A stretch of 9,165 nucleotides of DNA. Source: Bacteroidetes bacterium 4572_114. GTDB taxonomy: Bacteria > Bacteroidota > Bacteroidia > Bacteroidales > 4484-276. Shown one piece after another: positions 1-6,690 of the stretch. The stretch spans positions 1 through 9,165 of the forward strand of contig NIVA01000060.1 in assembly GCA_002254335.1 (NCBI GenBank). Direction: 5' to 3'. The notes under the pieces are model-generated. The model was not told the DNA's origin. It saw only the letters and a program-made list of their open reading frames with translations, and ran no database searches. The number at the start of each line of letters is the position of its first letter. Positions within the stretch are counted from its first letter, which is position 1. The translations under genes were made by a program, and so were the position numbers.

Positions 1-787
1 AGGCTGTATCTAAGAATCCATACGCAGCAATTTCATGCATATTTTGGATTGCTGAAGTACCTGGATACAAGATTGCCGTGTGGTATCTCCCTTTCGCATT
101 ATTATAAGCTTTTAAATACTCCAATAATTTTACTTGATATTGAGCAGGAGATCTGCCTTCGTCAATATAATTTATGACTGTAAGAGTAGGTAAAGTAACA
201 TTTAAACTTAACGTTGAAACAGAATTCTGAAAGTTAGGATCAGGGTATTGTCCATTTGGGGGTGGTGCAATGGAAGACCAATCATTACCCCACCATCCCC
301 ATAAATCAGTTAAGACACAGAGTTCTAAAATGCCACCAACCACAACCGTCGGTGTCCAAGAAGTAGCAATTGTAAAAACGATTGCTCCATGTTCCCATTC
401 CTTGGCATTAATTGTAGCATCGATGCCGGCATCTGCTATTGGCGCCACTTGAAAAAATAAGTTCATACATTCCGTCGAAGCAATGATGCATGGATCAATG
501 GGATATCCGGTAAGGCAAAGTTCTACACTGCCATTGGCATGGTCACCAGGCCCTGGATAATAATTAGTATAAAGGCTGTTTTCATCATCAAAAAAGCCAT
601 CTCCTCCTGGGGTTGTCCATAGCAATCCACTGTAATCGCTTGCTGCACCTGCAAGGGGAAATGGAATTCCCGATTCGCATATGGTATCATCATCTCCGGC
701 ATATACCACCGGACACTGGCAATTCACAATCACCGGTATCAGAAACAACACAGTGATTAACATTGTTAAGTGAGGGTTCTTTTTCAT
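1..787 (-). CDS. Secreted surface protein with PKD/Ig-like repeat, 3' end outside the window
   Basis: The frame is open from an ATG at 787 to the left edge (262 codons, no stop), so the gene is partial. Residues 1-24 are a signal peptide: a lysine pair, then a hydrophobic run (MLITVLFLIPVIV) ending near NCQC; a Cys lies there but the preceding Asn makes a lipobox poor. Residues 29-112 (YAGDDDTIC, GLLWTTPGGDGFF, YYPGPGDHANGSVELCL) match the 'AGxDxTIC...LLWTTSGTGTF...Y.PS..D...GSV.LTL' repeat typical of Bacteroidota secreted, often T9SS-exported, proteins; Cys residues at 37, 91, 100 and 107 may pair. A second repeat seems to begin at 118 (ADAGIDATI) but diverges into a Trp-rich stretch and an unrecognised region after 200. 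Function is probably adhesion or surface structure. It lies downstream of the broken LytTR regulator, with LytTR-like repeats 94-144 bp upstream of its start, so regulation by that family is likely. I do not recognise the full protein. Confidence 0.75.
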   Translation of the reverse strand, partial: MKKNPHLTMLITVLFLIPVIVNCQCPVVYAGDDDTICESGIPFPLAGAASDYSGLLWTTPGGDGFFDDENSLYTNYYPGPGDHANGSVELCLTGYPIDPCIIASTECMNLFFQVAPIADAGIDATINAKEWEHGAIVFTIATSWTPTVVVGGILELCVLTDLWGWWGNDWSSIAPPPNGQYPDPNFQNSVSTLSLNVTLPTLTVINYIDEGRSPAQYQVKLLEYLKAYNNAKGRYHTAILYPGTSAIQNMHEIAAYGFLDTA

Positions 788-880
788 AAAGCATAGTCTT
801 TTGTTAATTAATAAATTATTTTTATTGGGTTTTTAAATGGTGAAATTACAATGCCCAATACGTCAAAACCGGGCTATTGA

Positions 881-931
881 TTGAACGGTACATGCGGTTG
901 AACAAACGGTAGGTGAACGAGGGTGAACGGT
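881..931 (-). promoter_or_regulatory. Candidate LytTR operator: three 9-bp direct repeats at 21-bp period
   Basis: Read on the minus strand, ACCGTTCAC (931-923), ACCGTTTGT (910-902) and ACCGTTCAA (889-881) start exactly 21 bp apart, so each pair is separated by 12 bp. The published LytTR consensus is [TA][AC][CA]GTTN[AG][TG] in direct repeats separated by 12-13 bp; the middle copy matches fully and the other two miss only the last base. The block overlaps the stop codon of the broken regulator and lies upstream of the secreted-protein gene. Between it and that gene a TTTTG and a weak -7-like TAATTTCA (848-841) can be seen. Binding by a regulator is inferred. Confidence 0.6.
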
Positions 932-1679
932 TATGAAAAATGCTTTATGGCTTCGCGAAACCCGTTCAGTTTGCTTCTTGATATGGTCAGCAGGGTTCCG
1001 TCTGTGAGTACGGCAGGTCTGCCCTCATAACCGGGATAAGCCTTCAGGTACTGAAAAATTCACGGTTTACCAGTATCTCCTCAAATTCAATAATGGGCAG
1101 GCTTGCAACAATTGTGTCCAGGCCCGTGAGATGAAGTATGGTATAGTTGCCATCGGCCTGGAGGTACATCATGTCGGCCACATTCACCACCCTAAAGCCG
1201 AATTGTCCTGGTACCGTAATTTTTGTGATCTCATTCTCGCCGGATTGAATTTGCTGCTGCAGGTTATCCAAAGATTCGTGATAAACTTTCATGGCTTCTG
1301 ATTTGCTTTGCCTCAGTTCGTAGTATTGAATTGCTTTTGCCACTGTCTCTTTAAGTTCCGGGGCATCAATTGGCTTCAACAAATAATCTATGGCGCCCGA
1401 CTTAATTGCCTGCAGGGCATAGCTTTGATATGCTGTGGTAAAAATGATGCAGTAATGTTCGCCTGGTATCGAACGCAGAAAGGCAAAACCATCTTCGCCG
1501 GGCATGGAAATATCGAGGAAAATAATATCCACTTTACAGGTTTTCAGGATTGTACGTGCTTCCCGGGCCGAACCCGCAGTACCACAAACATTGATTTCAG
1601 GGCAATTCCCGGCCAGCAACAACTCCATAGCTTTGCACAGGCCCGGCTCGTCGTCCACAACAATCGCATTGTATTTCAT
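931..1679 (-). pseudogene. LytTR-family response regulator broken by a ~31-nt deletion in the DNA-binding domain
   Basis: From ATG at 1679 the receiver domain is intact: acidic pair D9/D10, phospho-acceptor D56 (FLDISMP), T82 and K102 (LLKP). A linker and the first part of a LytTR domain follow (about 150-209, to EILVNREFF), then a stop at 1044-1046 after 211 codons. The C-terminus continues in another frame from 1053 to a TAA at 931-933 and reads QYLKAYPGYEG...DGTLLTISRSKLNGFREAI. Aligned with the intact paralogue at 5891-6685, the piece coding for about R-IHKSTIINMN is missing; both ways of placing the junction (1050/1051) give 31 nt, which shifts the frame. The lost part is the HKS..IN core of LytTR. 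The product would be a receiver with half a LytTR domain and probably cannot bind DNA normally, though it could still accept phosphate. It sits downstream of the kinase gene on the same strand but behind its own candidate promoter. Confidence 0.85.
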
Positions 1680-1696
1680 TGTGCGTAATTTGTTTT

Positions 1697-1792
1697 TTAT
1701 AATCTATGAGCCCGGTCTAAAAAGCCATATTTTGCCGCTAAACTTGTCCGTATGGATGCGCTAATAAACTTTTCTAATTTCCTTGTAGTCAT
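1697..1792 (-). CDS. Possible 31-residue leader ORF before the broken regulator
   Basis: ATG at 1792 opens 31 codons (MTTRKLEKFI... ending FLDRAHRL) with TAA at 1699-1697, 17 nt before the regulator ATG. The peptide is basic and has no recognised family. Its last eight codons or so lie in the 3' arm of the leader inverted repeat, so translation would open the hairpin. Short length and lack of homology make chance a real possibility; the position between a candidate promoter and the regulator start is the only argument for it. Confidence 0.25.
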   Translation of the reverse strand: MTTRKLEKFISASIRTSLAAKYGFLDRAHRL

Positions 1793-1863
1793 GTGTTTGA
1801 AAATAATAAAATTTCGCTAATTATCAAAAACTTCGTTTTTAGACCGGACTCATCTATTAAAAA

Positions 1864-1871
1864 CAAAAATA
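1864..1871 (-). promoter_or_regulatory. Candidate Bacteroidota -7 promoter element (TATTTTTG)
   Basis: On the minus strand TATTTTTG matches the TAnnTTTG -7 consensus. No good -33 TTTG lies at the usual distance, as often seen at activator-dependent promoters. It is 53 bp downstream of the two-copy LytTR-like repeat and would give the broken regulator a leader of roughly 180 nt. Confidence 0.4.
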
Positions 1872-1924
1872 CCATTATCAAGAGGGCATTTTTTCTGAAA
1901 TGTGTGAGTTGTAGTTTATTTGTG

Positions 1925-1954
1925 ATAAACGGTATCATCTGTTTAGTGAACGGT
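1925..1954 (-). promoter_or_regulatory. Second candidate LytTR operator: two 9-bp repeats at 21-bp period
   Basis: On the minus strand ACCGTTCAC (1954-1946) and ACCGTTTAT (1933-1925) start 21 bp apart, the same core, spacing and orientation as at 881-931. The second copy fits the LytTR consensus fully. The block lies upstream of a -7-like TATTTTTG and of the broken regulator, which suggests regulation of that gene by its own or the neighbouring LytTR protein. Confidence 0.5.
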
Positions 1955-1991
1955 AGAAAAAAAATTGGATGCCGGCGCGACTGCCGGCTAT

Positions 1992-2054
1992 GATGGCAGA
2001 TGTCAGATGTCAGATGTCAGATGTCCGATGTCCGATGTTTGATGTTTGATGTTT
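1992..2054. repeat. Heptanucleotide tandem repeat, nine units
   Basis: Nine 7-bp units follow without a break: GATGGCA once, GATGTCA three times, GATGTCC twice, GATGTTT three times. The gradual change along the array suggests growth by local duplication. Open frames through it are repeat artefacts. Confidence 0.9.
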
Positions 2055-2184
2055 TGTCCAAGCTGCCGGCTGCGGACAGAAGACTTGGAAGGTGGGGTGT
2101 TGAAAACTTGATTTCACAAAAACGTACTCAGCTACTTATCAGGACATTACAATTTTCTATATTTAATCTGATTATCAAATTTAA

Positions 2185-2216
2185 AAACTCATCCCGAAAG
2201 CTTTCGGGATGAGTTT
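2185..2216 (-). terminator. Perfect 32-nt palindrome, likely terminator in the leftward direction
   Basis: The arms 2185-2200 and 2201-2216 are exact reverse complements (core TCCCGAAAGCTTTCGGGA). On the minus strand the stem is followed by TTAAATTT, giving TTTTTAAATTT with the stem's own T run; on the plus strand only TTT then AGG follows. It could end transcripts from the kinase gene before the separately promoted regulator. It lies 580 bp beyond the kinase stop, so its user is not certain. Confidence 0.55.
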
Positions 2217-2253
2217 AGGTATTGCAGTTAAGGTGATTACAGGAGATTCTCAA

Positions 2254-2275
2254 CAATCCCGTACGTACGGGGTTG
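2254..2275. repeat. Palindrome around CCCGTACGTACGGG
   Basis: A perfect 14-nt palindrome at 2258-2271 extends to 11-bp arms (2254-2264 and 2265-2275) with one T-G pair. No neighbouring gene explains it. Confidence 0.6.
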
Positions 2276-2321
2276 AACTACCCGGTATTGATTTCATTGA
2301 ATAGTTGTTCTATTAGCAGCG

Positions 2322-2340
2322 AAACCCGTACCGGGTTTTT
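2322..2340 (+). repeat. Small hairpin AAACCCG-TAC-CGGGTTT with a T run
   Basis: A 7-bp stem with a 3-nt loop ends in TTTTT on the plus strand, which is terminator-like, but no plus-strand gene lies upstream. The same ACCCGGTA/TACCGGGT words recur at about 2280 and 2403, so it may belong to the local repeat family. Confidence 0.4.
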
Positions 2341-2380
2341 GTTACCACATTGAATATCACAAAACTACAATACCACAACC

Positions 2381-2396
2381 TCCCGCATGGGCGGGA
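2381..2396. repeat. Palindrome TCCCGC-ATGG-GCGGGA
   Basis: The 6-bp arms TCCCGC/GCGGGA surround a 4-nt loop. The same arms recur in the perfect palindrome at 7212-7227, which suggests a dispersed short palindromic repeat. Confidence 0.55.
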
Positions 2397-2522
2397 CAGG
2401 CTGTACCGGGTTGAATACAAAATGTTCTTGGGCCGGTAATTACATGGATATGGAAGATATTGAAAAAGGGCGAAAAAGCCAAAATCAGATTTAACACCCC
2501 AACTTCCAGGTCCCTGCCAAAC

Positions 2523-2585
2523 GAAGACTGCCGACTGAAGACCGAAGACTGAAGACTGATGTCCGATGTTTGATGTTTGATATTG
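2523..2585. repeat. Heptanucleotide tandem repeat, second array
   Basis: Nine 7-bp units of GAAGACT/GAAGACC type pass in the same phase into GATGTCC and GATGTTT units identical to those at 2020-2047. The last unit is degenerate and leads into a 32-bp insertion with a CCGC/GCGG hairpin that interrupts the cassette seen uninterrupted at 2048. Confidence 0.8.
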
Positions 2586-2742
2586 AGCGAAGCGAAATTC
2601 CGCCACTGCGGGGTTTGATGTTTTGTCCAAGCTACCGATTGTGGACAGAAGGACTGGAAGGTTTCATTCCTAAAAACATGAGTTTATAGATGCGAAATGA
2701 CTAACACTTTTACCAGTCAAACCTTCCAGGTCTCTGCCAATT

Positions 2743-2777
2743 GAAGGCTGTCGACCGAAGGCGGATGACTGATGACT
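2743..2777. repeat. Heptanucleotide tandem repeat, third array (degenerate)
   Basis: Five 7-bp units (GAAGGCT, GTCGACC, GAAGGCG, GATGACT, GATGACT) end 21 bp before the kinase stop codon. This is the most worn of the three arrays. Confidence 0.65.
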
Positions 2778-2798
2778 GCCAACGCCCTGCCCCCGTCC

Positions 2799-5771
2799 CT
2801 AACCTACAGGAACTACCAGCACCACCCGTGTCCCCGGATTGTGGCTTCCCTTGGCCTTTTCGTAATAACTGATGGAGGTTTTTACGCCAAGCTTTTTTCC
2901 GAGTATTTCCAGGCGTTTCCGGGTCATTTCCACGCCGAGGTTTAAATGTTGTTCACTTTTTGAGATATGCCTTGTGGCGCTTTTCATCCCAACGCCGTTA
3001 TCTTCAACCGTAATCCGCACCGTATCCTGCGCCTGTTGGCCCAATGAAACACTTATCATTCCTTTGCCACTGATGTTTGAGATACCATGCCAGACAGCAT
3101 TTTCTACAAATGGCTGAACGATCATGGATGGGATAAGCAATTCTTCTTCTTCATCAAAACCTTCCTCGAATTCAATTTTGTAATCGAATTTATTTTCCAT
3201 CCTCAACCGCTCGAGATCAAGATAATTCTTTAGCCGGTCGATCTCTTCTTCCAGGTCGATCATATTAGCGTTAATGGCATTAAGGTTTTGCCTGATAAGC
3301 CGGGCAAACTGCGACAGGTATAAACCAGCTTCTGCCGGCTTGCTTTGAAGGATATAGTTTTGAATAGATCCGAGTACATTAAAAATAAAATGCGGGTTCA
3401 TCATCGACTGCAGGGCCTTTTGTTCCAGTGTGATTAATTGGATATCCATTTCAAGGAGCAGCCTTTTGCGTTTTTGCCGGCGGTGTGCCGACCATAGTAT
3501 CCATCCGGCAATTAACATTAAAACCCCGATATAAAAAAGTGGCCGTTCCCATAATGTTGCTGTCACTTCAATCTTAAAATCAACCGGCAGGCTAAACCCC
3601 GAACCTGGTTTCTGTGCCTTTACACGAAAAACATAACTTCCTTTGCTTAGGTTTTGATAAACCACCTCCCTCGCTGTTCCAATGTTCCAGCTTGTATCGA
3701 TCCCTGCCAGTTGATAGGAATAAATGATGGGGGCAGCAGAATAATTGATGCAACTGAACGAAAACCTGACCTTGCTCTTTCCACTTATTTTTATTTCCTG
3801 CTTTGCAAGGTTAATATCCGTCCCATTTACCTGCACCGATTGCAAATAGGGAATGGGGACATGCAAGTTCATCTGGCTTATACCGGCTTCGGGAATAATG
3901 GTCAGCCCATCATCGGAGGCAACATAGAGGGAATCGTTAAAAACAAGCAAATCATTAACTTCCCTGAAATTGATATCAATCAGCCGGAGGTCAACCGATT
4001 GGCCGTCGTGAATATTCTCAGGAAAGTCGCAAATAAAAACATTTTGCAAGGTAGATAGATACAACGAAGGTTCATGGTAAGCCATTTTTTTTACCATCAT
4101 GTCGATGGGTTTATTCAATGCCTGTGTAAGGTTAAAAATCAGGTGCCTGCACGAAAGATAAATACTGTCGCCGTCAACGTTATAAACTTCTATGGAATCG
4201 TTGATGCGAAGGTGGCCGGTAATGATTTTGTTGTCAAACTCCGAAAGCTTCTCATTGGGAATGAATGTTCCATCCCGGAAAATGTAATTTTTCTTGGCGT
4301 TGACGACCAACTCATCATCCAAATTGAAAAAAATATTATGGATGCGTTCATCAATATGGGTTATATCCTCCTCACCAAAATACAGCTCGTTGCTAAAAGA
4401 AATCAGATGGTTTGGTATGTATGCGTACATTTTGCCGGTTAACGGACTTATAGCAATGCTTTTCAAGTTTCCACAATGGCTTATTTTCTGAAGCTTACTA
4501 TGTTTGATCAGCCTCGCCGATTCTAAAGGTTCAATATCGGTAAAGTAAAAAAACTTGTAAGAACCTTTCCCAATGATCAGGCTGTTGTTTTTTAGAAAAT
4601 ACAATTGATCATAGCTGCTTTCATCCGTCGAAAAATTCAGGGTATAAAATTCATGATCTTTGAGCAAATACACCCGGTTGCTGTTGGTCATCCAGACTCC
4701 CTGGTCCCCGTAAGGGCACAGGTTGGTGATGCCTGCGTTATTAAAAAATTCAGGCCCGTAATGTTCATGGGTAATATAATACGGGCTAAATTTATAAACA
4801 CCATGATTTATTGTGTTAATCCAGATATTCCCCTCGTGATCCTGTGCCATACCCTGTGCTTCGGCAATGTTGATATGGTTTATGATGACATTATTTCTTA
4901 TACAAAATACACCTCTTTCCCTGGTTGAAATCCAAAGTACTTTTCTGTCCGTTTCGATTGCTGAAGAAAAATGCCTGGGGTAATTTAAAGGGTCTTTAAC
5001 AGGAGGGTGAAGTGTATCATTAATATATTCAAAGAGCCATCGTGTTGAGTCTGATTCATTATAAGCCTGCAATAAAAATTTGTTTGTATTCAACATGAAA
5101 CATTTATCAAAACTAAATGTGCCGGAAACCAGGCGGGGTTCCTGTGTAAAATCATGCAGCGCATAAATTCCTGCCGAGGTATAAAGCCGGATTATTTCCC
5201 CGGAAAATCTTGTGATAAAGCGAACAGACATCAAATCCGTTTCTATGCCATTGTATGTTTTTGATATGCTGGGGAGCAAAAACTTCTTAACCTGGTTTAG
5301 TGTATTTAGGGCTACTATTTCGAGGCTCTTAAATGTATAGAAATAAATGGTGGAATCGGTATCCTGGAAAAAATCCCGGAAAAAATGTTTGCTATCCAAA
5401 TCTTCTAAAAACGGGGCGTTGTTTTTATTGTAGATTTTGTTTTGATAAAAATAATTCATCGAGCCGTTCAAATTAACCAGCCAGATACGCCCCTGCAAAT
5501 CTTCCTTGATGATTATGATTTCGTTGCTGTTCAGGCCATCTTTTTTACTGAAACAGGTAAATTCGTTGCCGTCATATCTGGCCACACCTGCATCGGTGCC
5601 AAACCAGAGAAATTTCTTGCTGTCGCAATATACAGGATAGGCAGTGTTGGAGGGCAATCCGTCTTTGGTAGTGAAATGTTGAATATAGGGATTCTGTGCC
5701 GGTAAATCGATTCCGGTAAGAAGTACAATCGAAATAAAAACAAATAGTGACTTATTCATTCTATCTATCAT
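2799..5771 (-). CDS. LytS-like sensor histidine kinase with periplasmic propeller and Y_Y_Y domain
   Basis: This 990-residue inner-membrane sensor probably phosphorylates the LytTR regulator encoded just upstream. Residues 5-26 are a signal peptide (MNKSLFVFISIVLLTG...LPAQ). Residues 30-640 hold a propeller of Reg_prop type; clear blades are TKDGLPSNTAY...FLWFGTDAGVARYDG, VLWISTRERGVF and GNIWINTINHGVYKF, while the middle is degenerate. A Y_Y_Y domain spans about 640-736 (CINYSAAPIIYSYQLAGID), and one membrane helix lies at about 744-761. The cytoplasmic part has a His_kinase (PF06580-type) box with H794 in MNPHFIFNV, an N box PFVENAVWHG (887-896) and a G box DNGVGM (924-929), ending without receiver or HTH. 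ATGs at 5771 and 5759 are both possible; the second gives a cleaner signal peptide. No promoter is obvious in the 119-bp gap to the regulator, so the two are likely co-transcribed. Ligand unknown. Confidence 0.93.
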   Translation of the reverse strand: MIDRMNKSLFVFISIVLLTGIDLPAQNPYIQHFTTKDGLPSNTAYPVYCDSKKFLWFGTDAGVARYDGNEFTCFSKKDGLNSNEIIIIKEDLQGRIWLVNLNGSMNYFYQNKIYNKNNAPFLEDLDSKHFFRDFFQDTDSTIYFYTFKSLEIVALNTLNQVKKFLLPSISKTYNGIETDLMSVRFITRFSGEIIRLYTSAGIYALHDFTQEPRLVSGTFSFDKCFMLNTNKFLLQAYNESDSTRWLFEYINDTLHPPVKDPLNYPRHFSSAIETDRKVLWISTRERGVFCIRNNVIINHINIAEAQGMAQDHEGNIWINTINHGVYKFSPYYITHEHYGPEFFNNAGITNLCPYGDQGVWMTNSNRVYLLKDHEFYTLNFSTDESSYDQLYFLKNNSLIIGKGSYKFFYFTDIEPLESARLIKHSKLQKISHCGNLKSIAISPLTGKMYAYIPNHLISFSNELYFGEEDITHIDERIHNIFFNLDDELVVNAKKNYIFRDGTFIPNEKLSEFDNKIITGHLRINDSIEVYNVDGDSIYLSCRHLIFNLTQALNKPIDMMVKKMAYHEPSLYLSTLQNVFICDFPENIHDGQSVDLRLIDINFREVNDLLVFNDSLYVASDDGLTIIPEAGISQMNLHVPIPYLQSVQVNGTDINLAKQEIKISGKSKVRFSFSCINYSAAPIIYSYQLAGIDTSWNIGTAREVVYQNLSKGSYVFRVKAQKPGSGFSLPVDFKIEVTATLWERPLFYIGVLMLIAGWILWSAHRRQKRKRLLLEMDIQLITLEQKALQSMMNPHFIFNVLGSIQNYILQSKPAEAGLYLSQFARLIRQNLNAINANMIDLEEEIDRLKNYLDLERLRMENKFDYKIEFEEGFDEEEELLIPSMIVQPFVENAVWHGISNISGKGMISVSLGQQAQDTVRITVEDNGVGMKSATRHISKSEQHLNLGVEMTRKRLEILGKKLGVKTSISYYEKAKGSHNPGTRVVLVVPVG

Positions 5772-5821
5772 GATTTATTTCTATTTGTGTTTATATGCAC
5801 ATGTGTTAGAGTTGAAACGCC

Positions 5822-5877
5822 GTAACCTGAACACATTAACACCTGAACACATTAACACATTAACACCTGAACACTCA
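5822..5877. repeat. Octanucleotide tandem repeat between regulator and kinase
   Basis: Seven 8-bp units lie end to end: GTAACCTG, AACACATT, AACACCTG, AACACATT, AACACATT, AACACCTG, AACACTCA. They fill most of the 119-bp gap between the regulator stop and the kinase start. A change in copy number would alter the spacing of two likely co-transcribed genes. Confidence 0.85.
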
Positions 5878-5890
5878 CCTCTCCCCCCTC

Positions 5891-6685
5891 TCACTCAAAT
5901 GATTTCGAAAACCGGCTCACTGCTTCCCTGAATTCATTCAGCTTCCTTCTTGATATGGGCAGCAGGGCACCATCGGCCATCTCGGCATAATTGCCCTGAT
6001 AACTGGAGTATCCTTTTAGGAAATTCATGTTGATGATGGTGGATTTATGTATCCTGAAAAAGATATGGTTTTTAAGTATCTTCTCAAACTCGCCCAGTGA
6101 GCGGGTGGCCACTATCTTGTCCAAACCCGACAACTGTAGCGTAGTATAGTTGCTGTCGGCCCGGAGATACATCAGGTCGGTAACTTTTACCACACGGAAC
6201 CCAAACTGCTCGGCAATGGTGATTTTTTCTATCTGTTTGGTTTCCGAATGGACATGGGCATTAAGATCATCGAGGGATTCACTGTAAATGGAACGGACAT
6301 CAGATTTGCTTTTCCTCAACTCACGGTACCGGATGGCTTTAGTAACAGCTTCGCGGAGTTCGTTTGGGTTCACCGGCTTCAACAAATAGTCGATGGCACT
6401 TGCCTTCAGGGCGAGCAGGGCATATTCTTCGTAAGCTGTAACAAAAATAATCCCGTAATCCTCTTTTGGAATGGTATGCAGAAAAGCAAAACCATCTTCT
6501 TCGGGCATGGAAATATCAAGAAAAATAAAATCCACATCTTCCGTTTTTAGGAGTTCACGCCCTTCGGAAGCCGAGGAAGCGATACCACATAAGTGAATTT
6601 CAGGGCAATTTGCAACCAGCATCAGTGCCAGTGCTTCACGAATATTTTTTTCGTTATCGATGATTATTGACCTATATTTTTTCAT
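5891..6685 (-). CDS. LytTR-family response regulator, intact
   Basis: ATG at 6685 gives 264 residues; the frame can be extended to a TTG at 6712, but the ATG aligns with the start of the paralogue at 1679. The receiver domain has D10-N11-E12 where D-D-E is usual, phospho-acceptor D57 (FLDISMP), T83 and K103 (LLKP). A linker follows, then a LytTR DNA-binding domain at about 151-253 with the RIHKSTIINM core and a C-terminal ISRRKLNEFREAV. It is likely phosphorylated by the kinase encoded 119 bp downstream and acts as a transcription factor on direct-repeat operators such as those at 881-931 and 1925-1954. The Asn in the acidic pocket is unusual, since one of the two Mg-binding Asp residues of CheY-like receivers is replaced; whether it alters phosphorylation is unknown. 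The paralogue is clearly related over its whole length but has lost the HKS core. Confidence 0.93.
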   Translation of the reverse strand: MKKYRSIIIDNEKNIREALALMLVANCPEIHLCGIASSASEGRELLKTEDVDFIFLDISMPEEDGFAFLHTIPKEDYGIIFVTAYEEYALLALKASAIDYLLKPVNPNELREAVTKAIRYRELRKSKSDVRSIYSESLDDLNAHVHSETKQIEKITIAEQFGFRVVKVTDLMYLRADSNYTTLQLSGLDKIVATRSLGEFEKILKNHIFFRIHKSTIINMNFLKGYSSYQGNYAEMADGALLPISRRKLNEFREAVSRFSKSFE

Positions 6686-6690
6686 GGAAA

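Larger units (their letters stand above)
1688..1871. repeat. Inverted repeat in the leader of the broken regulator gene
   Basis: The 18-nt arms 1706-1723 and 1836-1853 are reverse complements at 17 of 18 positions; the one mismatch is a G-U pair in RNA. Similarity continues with mismatches outward to about 1688 and 1871. The 112-nt loop holds a 31-codon ORF. Transcribed from the minus strand, it would form a long hairpin in the 5' leader, ending 27 nt before the regulator ATG. It could instead be a small inverted-repeat mobile element; no clear target duplication is seen. Confidence 0.7.
2048..2740. repeat. Dispersed repeat cassettes with inverted arms in a gene-free stretch
   Basis: A cassette beginning GATGTTTTGTCCAAGCT and running into GGACAGAAG, then CTTGGAAGGT or CTGGAAGGT, occurs at about 2048-2093 and again at 2617-2662. 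Each copy has a reverse-complement partner further right: 2082-2104 pairs with 2490-2512 (20 of 23), and 2651-2663 pairs with 2719-2732 (CCTTCCAGG core). Next to each right-hand partner is another heptamer array. No transposase or other gene is visible, so this looks like a non-coding dispersed repeat family. Confidence 0.6.

Noticed and set aside
2000..2212. 70-codon frame starting MSDVRCQMSDVRC
   Set aside because: The peptide repeat is only the translation of the 7-bp DNA repeat.
2313..2630. 105-codon open frame on the minus strand
   Set aside because: It runs through heptamer arrays and repeat cassettes, has no domain pattern, and its ends are set by repeats; treated as non-coding.
3654..4928. 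Several plus-strand frames opposite the kinase gene (3654-4058, 4074-4442, 4605-4928)
   Set aside because: They are antisense to a clearly coding, domain-rich kinase frame and show no family pattern.
5822..5877. CRISPR-like array
   Set aside because: Units are 8 bp with no spacers; it is a simple tandem repeat. The 7-bp arrays were rejected as CRISPR for the same reason.
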